Assembly (NCBI GenBank): GCA_029465975.1
Contig: CM055750.1
Coordinates: forward strand, 2,965,548 to 3,029,547
DNA length: 64,000 bases
From: Dallia pectoralis
Taxonomy: Eukaryota; Chordata; Actinopteri; Esociformes; Umbridae
Reading direction: 5' to 3'
Below, one piece after another: positions 22,777 through 34,097 of the stretch; positions within the stretch are counted from its first letter, which is position 1; every line of letters begins with the position of its first letter. The position numbers and the translations under genes are program-made. Under the pieces are notes generated by a model. It made no database searches. It worked only from the letters and a program-made list of their open reading frames with translations, and had not been told where the DNA came from.

Positions 22777-23948
22777 TAACTTCCTCCACACTGTTGATCC
22801 TGTATTTCGGCTTCTCTTTTTCTACTGAGTAATTTATGAGGCGTCTGTCCTGATGACACGACTGCTATTTGGCAGTCATGGCAGAGAGGACCTGATCTAA
22901 TCCTGAGGTGTTATGCCTCATTGTGTCCTGGTCCCCACAATTTACTGTGGCCTTCCTGAGGAAACATGTGCTTTCACACTCACATGTGTACAGCAGGGCC
23001 GCTAGCTATTCAAACATTAACGAGTGACAGTTTCATCGACAGTAGCAGGCGTTAAGCAACGCCTAGCGAGAAAACTAGGTCGAAGAAAACGGTATCCCTG
23101 AAAACCGCGTGTTTCCGTTTCTCTGTGGACTCTGAGGGAGATCCGTTGATGACAGCAGGGGGGGGGGTGATAATGTACTCCACCACCACACCCACTTACT
23201 CGGGTTTACAAACACTTCATGTCATCGCTGCTGCAGCGCCCTGTACGACAGGCGCAAGTTATTCCCAGATGATGCAGGGTTGGTATCGTTATGCACGAGT
23301 GCATCATTACAACCAACCCAACGTAAACGGATTAGAACGGCACAAAGACCATGTCGAAGTCCACACAGCGAAACCGATCACCGACGCGAGTCGGCAAAGA
23401 AAGGGGCCATCGCGACCCGTCGAGATGTCCTGAGTGAATCGGCCGCGAGAGATCACATTCCTATTGCCTGGTCCCAGGCTCCTTTAGAGTCACGGACATC
23501 CTGGCTGCCGCTGTGAAAGAGCGGAGAAGGAGCGTAAAAAAATTATGTACGCTCGCAGTCACACGCACATGCACACACCCTAATGTGCACGTTCACACCC
23601 GTGTCCTCGCGCGCGAGCAAGCTACCGGGGACATATGCAAATGCGCCAGGAAGGAGTCAGGCTTGTCACCATTAATATGTTCTTTGTTTTGTTCTGGCGA
23701 AGGGTATGATTAGTTAATGAAGAGGATACGTAGTGTCTGCCATTAATGATCGGTTTGTTGTGTGTCTGGTAATACCTCCACCCCGTGTTCCCCTCTGGCA
23801 GGGTGCTACATGACGACATGTTACATTAGTGTTTCCAGACTGCAGAGGAAGACAGATTCTAGCATGCTCATTGTCATTGAAGGTATCCGCCACTTAAATG
23901 AAGCCAATTGGGTGGGACTTCCAACATCATTGGCTAATCATTCCCAAT
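22777..23948. other. Unassigned non-coding stretch
   Basis: No gene was recognised. A G9-10 run lies at about 23158-23167. The frame 23125-23433 plus has no recognisable domain. Confidence 0.5.
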
Positions 23949-24582
23949 GGCCCAGTTGATCACTAGTGGATTCCTTCTAATGACCCAGTTGATCACTAGT
24001 GGATTCCTCCTAATGACCCAGTTGATCACTAGTGGATTCCTTCTAATGACCCAGTTGATCACTAGTGGATTCCTCCTAATGACCCAGTTGATCACTAGTG
24101 GATTCCTTCTAATGACCCAGTTGATCATTAGTGGATTCCTTCTAATGACCCAGTTGATCACTAGTGGATTCCTTCTAATGACCCAGTTGATCACAAGTGG
24201 ATTCCTTCTAATGACCCAGTTGATCACTAGTGGATTCCTTCTAATGACCCAGTTGATCACAAGTGGATTCCTTCTAATGACCCAGTTGATCACTAGTGGA
24301 TTCCTTCTAATGACCCAGTTGATCACAAGTGGATTCCTCCTAATGACCCAGTTGATCACTAGTGGATTCCTTCTAATGACCCAGTTGATCACTAGTGGAT
24401 TTCTCCTAATGACCCAGTTGATCATTAGTGGATTCCTTCTAATGACCCAGTTGATCACTAGTGGATTCCTTCTAATGACCCAGTTGATCATTAGTGGATT
24501 CCTTCTAATAACCCAGTTGATCACTAGTGGATTCCTGCTAATGACCCAGTTGATCACTAGTGGATTCCTGCTAATGACCCAG
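23949..24582. repeat. 33-bp minisatellite open on both strands
   Basis: About 19 copies of a 33-bp unit containing GACCCAGTTGATCACTAGTG and GATTCCTTCTAAT. Because 33 bp is 11 codons and the unit has a stop-free frame on each strand, 216-codon (plus) and 234-codon (minus) frames result. Both encode pure 11-residue repeats with no start context or splice support, so I treat them as artefacts. Variants are CACTAG/CATTAG/CACAAG and TTCTAAT/TCCTAAT/TGCTAAT. Confidence 0.96.
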
Positions 24583-27147
24583 TTGGTGATTGTATAATCA
24601 CTCAAGATGACCCGATTTATCACACTAATGTTGATCATGTCAACGGATCATAGGAACTTTAATAGTATCTTCCGGTGATATAACAAATTCCATAACGTCA
24701 CATTTCTGAGTTGTTATATTATATAAATCGTGGACAGTAAACAAATGTTTCATGCAAGTAAAGAGAACGTCACCTTGGTCAGGGACTGTTCTGGGGGTTT
24801 CTGGAGAACTGGAATACTGTTCCAGACATTGGAATTAATTTAACCAGGAGCCATTAGACTTCGATCAACATTATTTCAGAACTTAAGGAATAGGGTTCTA
24901 ATATGAGGAGAAGTTGCTTCCAAACCTGAAGCCAAGGCTGAGTCAATGATGTGCTTCTGATTAAAAAGTCCTCGCTGGATCTATGACTTCCGCACCACCG
25001 TCCTACAGAGGCTCTCTACTCATTTTAGATTATTGCAGTTAGACCATATTGGACTTTTCACGAGGAAAGCCAGTTTATGAAACCGTTGTTTCCTTAGAGT
25101 TGGATATAAGTGTATGTAAAGTTGTTATGTCACTGTCAACGCCACAATTGCATTAGACCTGAGAAGAGCAATTCAGAGTTTGATAAACCCAAGATGCTCA
25201 TTGGTGAGGGCAAACATTTACATCAGCAAAGTGTTGCATAAGATACAAGAATCCAAAATGTAAGAGGTCGGCATAAACATTCTTGTCACAGGTCGATAAT
25301 GTTTTTGTAAAATAGTTCATCTGATATGATTTTCTGAGATTTCCCAAAAGCAGAATGTTTGATTGCTAATTCAACTGCTGACTTCAATCGTGAAAAAACA
25401 AGAGGTGGAAACACCTTTGAACCAAAAAAACACAATGAGAGATTAGAAATGCTTGTAAGTACTGTCTTATAAGTGTGTTAAGCAATCCAGTCGACGGTTG
25501 AAAAAAAAACCTGACTGGTGAGAAAAAGGATGACATGTATGTCGTTCAAAGATGCTAATGAAGACAAGAAATTGCTACGCCGGGAGCTCGGGAAGCTGGG
25601 TCTCTCCGGTTTACAACGTGTGGGTGGAAATAGCCTATTAATGCGCAGAAAAAGGCAGCGAGCGAGATCTGGCAAGGAGATTTCCGAGTGTGGTCTTTCA
25701 GCTTCCTGTGATTTTCTTATTGTATTTATCTATTGTTATGCAGTGGCCAAGCAGGCACTGGGAGCTGAGAGGAAAAAGTGATGCGGTGCAGAAAGCCATA
25801 GTATAGTGAAAGAAAAGCCCTGACAGCCGGTGGCAGAGTGTGTCTGAGTGAAGGCCGGCGATGGAGATTGCAAGAAAAGTGCAGCAGAGGGCTGCTGTCA
25901 GAGCACACCATAGCCTCCTTTTAACAAGGTCCCGGACGAAACCCCCACTGCCGCATGAACAACGGGAAAGGAATGATGAAGGAACAGAGAGTGGGAAGTA
26001 GGACGAGCGCGGAACGGGAGCGCAGAGTGGGAAAATAATGAAGGGGGGAGGGGCCACGGCACGGAAGAAGAGTCGGATTTACAAGAAAACCGGATGAAAT
26101 CGACTGGGAGATCGGGGAGGAAGAAGACGCGGCGTGAAGATTGAGGGAGACGGGAGTGGAGGACGGGGTGAAACTCATGCATTTCCCAGGGCATCACTAC
26201 CTGTCACAGGAAGGAGCCTGGGGTTCTACTGACGGCTGTAGCAGCCGGGATTGGAAATCCTTGCTTAGGACAGGGGCTCGGGTCGGATTCAAAGAGATTT
26301 GGACAATATCTGCCACTGACACCTAACATGGCATATTGGATTTGGATTCAGACCATCCTGCCGTCGCGCTTTGACAACTTGATCTGCATTGTTTGATTCA
26401 GGACATAGGGACTCAAATGATTAAAAAGTTGAGTTTGTCCATTGCAATAATATGACATGGATTACTCCAGGATCTGTGCATTGTTGAATGCGTGCCAATG
26501 ATATGTCCGTAACACTAGAAAGACCAGTTGCCTTTGGACACTCGTTATGAGTTGGACATGTCAACATATTTCGTACAATTACATCACGATAACAATAACA
26601 GTTGTTATTTTAGATAACACAATAACATTTCTTTCACTGTAAGCTGCTTATTTGGCATACTTGGGTGATGATTCTTGGAAAAAGAGACATTTTAATATCT
26701 GTGAATGTCCTCTCAAAGTGAATGTCATCTAAAAAAAGGCTTACGGAGGTTGCATAATGATTGGGAAATCAAAATTCCAACATGATGTTTGCTGAACAGA
26801 GTTATGTGCAGTAAGAAAGGTCAAGCAAGGAGAAGGGCATGACTACGTCTCTACATTTTAGACATATTTCAGTGAAAACTATTAAACTCCACCTATGGTG
26901 GCCTGACATTCTGAGCTGCTGCCTCTGTTGGTCGTGACTCCTGACACACTTGAATCTGGCCTACTGCGCCTTCAGCAAACTCTCTCCTTAATCTTTCCCC
27001 ACACTTATGTCAACTTTGATGCACAACAAATCCAAAAATAAAATATAATACCACTTTCTTATGTCAGACATTGATAGCAATAGTTCAACATTGAGTATCT
27101 GCGCATATCGATATTAATATGATACCATGGGTGATGGTGAGCTGTGT
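24583..27147. other. Unassigned stretch, possible intron or upstream flank of rtn4r
   Basis: No exon could be supported. 25540-26290 is purine- and CpG-richer than its surroundings. It could hold a 5' UTR or first exon, but I could not find a start codon followed by a phase-1 donor that fits the receptor exon at 31008. Confidence 0.4.
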
Positions 27148-27679
27148 TGTCACAGGGTGTGTGGGGCAGGGCACTCCTGTGTATCATGTTGATTAGGAGC
27201 ACAGTTGTTTTGGGTTTAGCTAAGCACCGGGCATAGGTTAGTAAATCAGTGGGCTATTTAAGGTCCCTGGTTAGGTTCACTGGTGCTGGTTATTAATATA
27301 ATGTTACATAGGCTAGGTAATCAGTGGGCTATTTAAGGTCCCTGGTTAAGTTTACAGATGCTTGTGGTTAATATAATGTTACATAGGTTAGTAAATCAGT
27401 GGGCTATTTAAGGTCCCTGGTTAGGTTCACTGGTGCTGGTTATTAATATAATGTTACATAGGCTAGGTAATCAGTGGGCTATTTAAGGTCCCTGGTTAAG
27501 TTTACAGATGCTTGTGGTTAATATAATGTTACGTGTCGTTGTAGGTGAATGTTTGTTAAGTAGGTCACTGGTGTATTTCAAGTCGCTTTGTGTAAGCGTA
27601 TTTTCTTTTTTGAGTGTTCGTTTTGCTTGTGTGTTTTTCTCGCTCCTATTACACTTCCACCCTATGAACAGTCGTGACA
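27148..27679 (+). mobile_element. LTR with four tandem 75-bp promoter-like units
   Basis: The element starts TGTCACAGGGTGTG, and the proposed end is CAGTCGTGACA. GGGCTATTTAAGGTCC, a TATA-like block, occurs at 27251, 27326, 27401 and 27476, exactly 75 bp apart. Units alternate between two types, so the array is also two copies of a 150-bp dimer (27235-27384 and 27385-27534) that differ at only about two positions. The 3' part lacks the AATAAA seen in related copies and no 5-bp duplication is visible, so the right border is uncertain or the copy is truncated or rearranged. Confidence 0.7.
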
Positions 27680-28992
27680 ACCATCTTTTCCCCTCATTTG
27701 AACAACTAAGCTGTTTATAATACATTTGCCTGAATGCCATTTGCATAATCTAACCATTTTACCATCAGTCTAACCAACCCGAACATCTCACATTCTAGCT
27801 AGCCATGTTTAACTGTCATGCGTCTCCTGACACACCTCGCTATACGGCATGCCGCTCAATGCATTTACATCACAGGCTAATATGGATTGCATCGGATTAT
27901 TTATTTTTTGAACCAGTGTTCTGTTGTAAAACTTTAAGCCCATAATCATGTTTTATGGAATAATAGTGGAAGGAAAACAGGCATGTTTATCTCTAAGGAT
28001 AACTTATTATCTTTAGATGCTATGTCAGTATTTAGATATTCCCAATACAAACCTGAAAAGTTGTACACGGATACATAGGTGATATTTCCCAGTGGATCTT
28101 TCATAAATTCAATGTATAAATGACCCATGAGCATAATTAAGCGGTTGTACCGGGCCATAAGACAGAACATCAGCAGAAAACTATAGTTTATTTTACTGGA
28201 TGGACAGTCTTGCATCCATAGATTTGCTTGTGTATTAAACGGTGGTCACATTTCTACAGCCTTATCCCTTCTGACAGAGACAGGCGTGGGGGAGAACTGG
28301 GTTATATTGGTTTTACTCTCTACTGCAGATACACACCTTAAAATACCCAAAGGAATATTGGTCTTATTATAAAACTTTGAAAGCACACAAAAGTTGCCAT
28401 AACCCCTCACATAAGCTCTCACGGTCTGAAACTTTTCATGGTGAATATAATATCCAGAGAAACGGCACCCAGTTTGATACTTTAATATTATAAGCACACC
28501 AAACAGTATTATTTCCAAAATACTGGGCATGCCTGCACCTATTCATGGCTAAATAAGGAAATATTTTTTTGGTATGTTTGACTTTTATATCATGTTATTA
28601 TATTTCATTATCCGTGTGCATTGCTTTTCCCAGATACATATTTACAGAAGAGTTGGCTTATGCCGATTCTGCGTTGTGTTGAAATGCATTACACTTCGGC
28701 ATTCTGTGGCGGCCATTTTGGCCAGGCTTTTAGGGGCCTGTCCCAATTGAAACCCAGGAAATTAGTTATTCTTATGGCGTTTCTTAATTTTGATATGTTA
28801 AACAGACCGACAGGCATCTAAGCATCCAGTTACCGTTGAATTGAATGTGAGACCGAGGAACACTAGTGACCTGAGCAAATGTGATAGTGGTGTCGTCAGA
28901 GGCTTTCTGGCCCAATGAAAATACAGCACATTTGGCTCCACCCCTCACCGCCTCTAGATAAGCTGTGTAAACCGGTATTATTCAGTTTCCAG
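27680..28992. other. Unassigned non-coding stretch
   Basis: AT-rich. No exon or repeat was recognised. The frames at 27946-28215 and 28246-28530 (minus) have no known motif. Confidence 0.5.
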
Positions 28993-29330
28993 TCACAAAC
29001 AGTATGCATTGGGCAAATGAAAAATAAAACAAATGGGTAGCAGTGTGCAGGCAAGGTTCAGCAGGGTAACGACAGCTGGGAAGAATCTGTCCCTAAGCCT
29101 GCGTGTGCGGGCGAGTAGAGATCTATACCGCTTGCCTGATGGCAGTGGGGCAAACAGTTCATGGCTCTGGTGTGAGGAGTCCCTGGTAATGCCACACAAT
29201 CTCTGCAGACATCGCATGTGCCGGAGGTCTTTGATGGCGGATCAATGATGTGCTGGGCGGTTTTCACCACCCGTTTTTTGGGACTCCCGGGTCGGCCGCA
29301 GAGCATGCGTTGTACCGAACTGTGGCACTG
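28993..29330 (-). pseudogene. LINE ORF2 C-terminus remnant (CR1/L2-like)
   Basis: Minus-strand translation gives RDSSHQSHELFAPLPSGKRY and then RSLLARTRRLRDRFFPAVV. These match the conserved tail of teleost non-LTR retrotransposon proteins (pattern HxxHxLFxxLPSGRRYRS...RxxRLxxxFFP). Upstream, in a shifted frame, KKRVVKTAQHII resembles the preceding segment, so at least one frameshift separates them. No reverse transcriptase core is visible, so this is a 5'-truncated dead copy, as is usual for LINEs. The clade is inferred. Confidence 0.72.
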
Positions 29331-30963
29331 TTGGTCGGAATGTTCCGGAACGTGCAGTAGTTAACGTTTACCAGGATGTTAGTGGATAGGCTGGCCTTCT
29401 TTAACTTCCTTGACAATTACAGGTGCCTTTTTGACCAGGGTTGTGGTTGTTGAGGGGGCCAGGACAGGTGGTCGGAGATTTGTTCGACCGGGAATTTGTA
29501 GCTCACCAATGAGAACTTGTGCATGGATACAGCTGTATGAGTTGTGAAAGGTTCAGGGTAAGGCATTAAACATATGGACAGTTAATGTGTCTTGCAATTT
29601 CAACACTCCCAAATCCAAAATGACGCAATCATGCTGGATCATCAGAGCTTTTTGTAGCAAATTATTGATGACAGCAAATATGCTGTTTTTGCCCCAGGGG
29701 CGTACACATCCATCTCAACAAGTTTCACTCAGCTGAGAATTGCAACTAGCCTTCCTGTTTCCCATATTGATGCTTTCTAGCTGCACTCAGAAAGCACTTC
29801 GGTCAGGAATCCCTGGAAGACTACCAATCCCAAAGGGATCCTGTGACCTTTACTCCACCTTTTTCCCCTAGAACTGGGATTTAAAGCTTTGGTGCCTGCC
29901 AGCACGGAGTTTCAGATGCGGCACTGAGAGAATTTGATCGGTAAAAAGTATACTGTATGCTACAGTCACCATTTGGTAGTGAATCCTCAAGTAGCATTAA
30001 AGCTAAAAAAGCACATCTGTCTATGTATTAACGGAATTCTGCCTTACGAATGCTTCATTGTCCAAGGCAAGGCCAATCAAAACGCTCTTGACTGTAATTC
30101 CATCTTGACCTGACCAACTGTTAAATGGCTAAAATTTAGGAATGCAAATCGTAAAATACACAGATAAAATATTGATTTTAAAAAACTATGTAATCCTTAG
30201 TCCACTTCCCACCCCGGTACCAGCACCAAGATCTCCGCCTCTTGGTCGCGATTAAAGGGGTGTCGTTAGATTCATTACAAAAAGGGCTAAAACGACAGAC
30301 TCAGAAAACTTTAGAATCCCATTAGTTCCATCTGCCCCATTAGTATCGGCTAATTCTGCATAAAACATACACACCCATATTTAATTAATCAGCTTCGCAG
30401 GACCTCTCTTCTCGATCGTTTAGGTCTTCACGCTTGCGTTGGCAGCGGGGAGGAAATGGTTCCCTTGGGGCAAATAACCACCAGTGGTTTTCCCATTAAG
30501 ACAAGCTTTCCAGGCAAGGCAAAAGCTAAGAGCAAGCCGATAGGGCATTCCTCGACTCTGTTACCACGCTGAATATTTAATAATGGCTCACTGTAAATAT
30601 AAAGGAATAGGCTTCGCTGGTGATTGGAGTGAAGGGATATGCACTGTAATAGGTAGAACTGTTGGCCAATGTCTAATTACCGAATATCACCAGGGGTACT
30701 TGGATATTATATGGCAAAACGGTTGTTTTGCTTCAGAGGAAAGGACAATCCAAAAAGATGGAGGCACCTGTGTCCATAGTTCTGTGTTCAACAAGTTACA
30801 GTCTGTTGTAGCTCGGATTGTTTTCCCCCCAACCTTTTATCCCGTTGTGGTATCAGATTACACAAAAATGTCGGGATATCAGATTACAGACGTTTGCATT
30901 TCCAAACCCCATTTGCATGCAAATGAAGTTGTATAACTTGCGCTTGTACATTCTGTTACATCT
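29331..30963. other. Non-coding DNA upstream of the receptor exon (probable intron)
   Basis: Lies directly 5' of the splice acceptor and so is probably intron 1 of rtn4r. The 117-codon open frame at 30583-30936 has no known domain and is not expected from the gene family. No other feature was seen. Confidence 0.55.
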
Positions 30964-31007
30964 AAAACTGACCCATTCTTCTCGTCTCTCTCTACCCGTT
31001 TCCCCAG
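30964..31007 (+). other. rtn4r: Splice acceptor of the rtn4r terminal exon
   Basis: A long pyrimidine tract (TTCTTCTCGTCTCTCTCTAC and on) ends in TTTCCCCAG at 31007. A branch-point-like CTGAC lies about 35 bp upstream (30967-30971). The exon continues with GG GGA CGA..., which makes the intron phase 1: the first base of a codon is in the upstream exon and GG completes a glycine or arginine codon. The position just before the signal-peptide core fits the known two-coding-exon layout of RTN4R genes. Confidence 0.82.
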
Positions 31008-32422
31008 GGGGACGAGTCCTGTTCCTAATGGTGTGGTTCAACCTGTTGCCCCAAGGAGCGGACTGCTGCCCGGCCAAATGTGTCTGTTACAGCGAGCCGC
31101 GGCCCACGGTGGCCTGCCAGCAGCAGGGACTGTTGTCCATCCCTACAGAGATCCCGGTACGGAGCCAGCGGATATTCCTCCAGAGCAACAAGCTGACCGT
31201 GGTCCGCTCCACCAGCTTCAGCTCCGTCCACAACCTGACCGTCCTCTGGCTTTACTCCAACAACATCAGCCACATCGAGGCTGGAGCCTTCTACGGCCTC
31301 GAGCGGCTGGAGGAGCTGGACATCGGGGACAACAGCAACCTGAGGATCATCAGCCCCACGGCTTTTAGGGGCCTGTCCAAGCTGCACACCCTCCACCTGC
31401 ACAGGTGCGGCCTGTCCGAGTTACCGGTGGGCGCATTCCAGGGACTCTTCTCTTTGCAGTACCTTTACCTGCAGGACAATAACCTGCTTGCCATGCACGA
31501 TGACACATTCCTAGACCTGGTCAACCTTACCTATCTGTTCCTACACAACAACAAAATCAAAACCGTGTCAGATCACATGCTGCGTGGTCTTGTCAGCCTC
31601 GACCGCTTGCTGCTACACCAGAATAGGGTAATCTACGTCCAGCCGAGGGCGTTCAGTGACCTGGGAAAGCTGACAACGCTGTTTTTGTTCTTCAACAACC
31701 TGACGGTGCTCTCTGGGGAGACCATGGACCCGCTGGTGTCACTCCAGTACCTTCGTCTCAATGGGAACCAGTGGGTGTGTGACTGTCGGGCTAGAACCCT
31801 GTGGGACTGGTTCAAACGCTTCAAGGGCTCCAGCTCGGAGCTCGAGTGCAATGTCCCCCTAGAGTTGTTTGGTAAGGACCTCAAACGGTTGAAGAGTGAC
31901 GATCTGGAAGGGTGTGTGGAAAGTCCCCAGATCCAAACCCAGCTCTTTAGCTCCAAACCGAGGCCTGGCAAATTTGCCTCCACGGAAAATCCTCTGGGAG
32001 ATGGAATTCCCAAGTGCTGCCTTTCGGATAATGAGAAGTCTTCTATTATATCCGGGAAAACCATTCCAGACCCCTCGTCCTACAACAGCCGCCAGATCAC
32101 AAACAACCCGCTCAAAGAGAAGGAGAACATATCCAAGACCAAATTCCGAGAGCAGGAACGAACGCAAAACGAGACGATCCGGAATAAGCTGAGTCTAAAC
32201 GACAGCCCTCTCGGAACGCTGTCCAACAACCTCGACCCGTCCTTGGTCCAACTTGAGGACCTGGAACCTTCTGCAGCTCCGACTAAGAAGAAAAAGAAGT
32301 GCACTAAAAAGCCCAAATCTGACGCACATTGTCTCAAAGGCCATGGATCTACAATGCAGGCTGCGGTGAGCTTCCTCTTCATGTCCATAATTTGGTTCTG
32401 GTTCTCGTTGGCCATGTCTTAG
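31008..32422 (+). CDS. rtn4r: Reticulon-4 receptor (Nogo-66 receptor), terminal coding exon
   Basis: This GPI-anchored leucine-rich-repeat receptor sits on the neuronal surface. In mammals it binds Nogo-66, MAG and OMgp and limits axon growth through co-receptors. The exon encodes about 471 residues (human protein 473), counted from the split glycine codon. Visible parts: signal-peptide core VLFLMVWFNLL (4-14); LRRNT cysteines C21, C25, C27, C37; then LRRs with LxxLxLxxN spacing (about 50-252); LRRCT with CDCRARTLWDW (C258, C260, C281, C303). A Ser/Asn-rich stalk follows, then a basic block KKKKKCTKKPK (427-437) and a hydrophobic GPI tail (452-471). N-glycosylation sequons include NLT at 76, 173 and 231. 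Motifs such as SQRIFLQSN, LLLHQNRV and DLKRLKSDDLEGC favour RTN4R over RTN4RL1 or RTN4RL2. The preceding exon, with the start codon, was not found. An extra cysteine (C20) precedes the LRRNT. Confidence 0.95.
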
Positions 32423-33210
32423 GACCTTCTAAACTGCGATGGGATCACATGCTAAATAAACTCACCCATTGTTACCAGTGCTTATGACAGTAATGCAGAC
32501 GACATCTGCAGCCAAAATCTGACCTTCACTAACAGCCCAGGGACTAATAACGATGAATGTCAGATTTGGACTCATTGCCAGTGTGACAACGACAGCCGAT
32601 AATAAAGAATTCAACAAAATGGATGCCTTTTACAGAACACGTCAGATCTATTGTATATAATAAATTGGCGCCCGAAATGTTCGTTCTGTATGTTCTTTAC
32701 TGTACCGTGTTTAAGATACACCACCCCGGAGATTCTCCTGAATTATTTTTCCCTTTCAGAAGAGCGTTTATCGCAGACACAGTTACTGTCGAGACAGACC
32801 ACGGAAAAAAAAAAAAAAAAAAAAACAACAACAACACCAACGACGACAACAAAAACGTGGGTTACGGGGGCCATCCAAATGCGCAAGAATAATGTTCCGA
32901 AGTGTGTTTGTTGATAAAAGAAACATTCACCCCGCCTCTCCGCGCAATTATTTATTCAAAAAGTGACGCATTTGTTGGGTACTGTTATGTTTTTTATGTT
33001 TCTAAGTACTTGAGTAAAGACAAATGTTTATTATCTCCCCAGTTTGAGTTCTGTTTCGTTCCATCACATAAATGGGTACGGGTAGCATTTGGCTGAAGAA
33101 TGCTGTCTAAATATTTCACAGAGATTGCAGAGAAGTCATAGATATGCATTTTATTTTACTTGTGTACAAGTATAAATATATTATAAATAAAAGTTCTCCT
33201 TTTATATAGC
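32423..33210 (+). other. rtn4r: Probable rtn4r 3' UTR with polyadenylation signals
   Basis: Non-coding sequence follows the TAG stop. AATAAA hexamers occur at 32455-32460, 32601-32606, 32659-32664 and 33186-33191. The last sits in an AT-rich context (ACAAGTATAAATATATTATA) typical of a distal polyadenylation site, so transcripts of several lengths are possible. Which signal is used is not determinable here. Confidence 0.6.
32805..32825 (+). repeat. A21 homopolymer in the 3' UTR
   Basis: A run of 21 adenines followed by an AAC-rich patch. It could cause internal oligo-dT priming and false 3' ends in cDNA data. Confidence 0.95.
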
Positions 33211-34029
33211 CGGTTTGGTTATGGATGTGTGATTATTATTAGACAGTAGACATGGATGTGTTCTCTTTAAGAAATCTGCCCCTAATTCCTCACGTAACAC
33301 CCCGCTTTTCATAATCACAGACGACTTCTTGATTCTACAAGTTTGTACAACACACTGAAATAAAACCGGCGTTTGAATTCTTAGACACATAGCTAAGCTG
33401 AACCACAATGTGTATTATTTGAAGGACGCCAATGAAAACGCAGGAGAAAAGCGGGACCATTTCTTGCACTTCCAACTCCTGCGTTACATCACCATTCATA
33501 CAAAAAGACAAAAACACTTCAGCTATTCTTAGGAGATACGCGATAAATATCTGCTCGGTAATGCTATAAAAAGACACTTCAGGAGAAAAACAACAGTCTT
33601 TGCCACCCCACATCACACCTCACCCAGGCGTATAGCAAGTCGATGGTAATCTCTCCAAAAACAATGGCAGATCAGGCTGGCAGGACCGACTGGCACCAGA
33701 AATTGTTGAGGCATTTCTAACACAGCGGCCTGGCTCCCCCTGGGGCACACGCTACAGCTATTTTCCTCTCCCTTTGAGGTCCCAAATTGATAACAAGGCT
33801 CGCGCGGCTAAGGAACCAGCTTATCTGGCATTTGTCTGAATTGCCCTACGTCCAGGCAGCCTCTGGGCGGCGGGCTGATTGTTTACGGCTGGTGACCAAC
33901 TGTGATGTCGAACCTGACCTGATCTTAAGCCCTGACGCATCGGTGCACAGCATGTATTTCTTATTTCAGCCCTCCACAGAATACAGATGCCTGTCGCCCA
34001 GGTTAGTGCAATCTGGCTACTGCTGTTGT
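33211..34029. other. Unassigned downstream flank
   Basis: No gene was recognised. Confidence 0.5.
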
Positions 34030-34035
34030 TTGTGT

Positions 34036-34094
<59 letters not shown>

Positions 34095-34097
34095 TGT
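34030..34097. repeat. GT microsatellite
   Basis: An almost uninterrupted (TG)n run of about 30 units. Confidence 0.96.

Noticed and set aside
23934..24638. 216- and 234-codon frames on opposite strands
   Set aside because: Both are exact 11-residue repeats from a 33-bp minisatellite. There is no unique sequence, start context or splice structure.
25518..26326. Possible CpG- and purine-rich promoter or first exon of rtn4r
   Set aside because: Composition is suggestive only. No TATA box, donor site or expected N-terminal codons could be identified.
30583..30936. 117-codon frame just upstream of the receptor exon
   Set aside because: No domain or signal peptide, it ends before the acceptor, and it is not part of the known gene structure.
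31025..31402. Antisense and alternate-frame open frames over the receptor exon
   Set aside because: Shadows of a GC-rich true coding exon. The plus-strand LRR frame explains the sequence.
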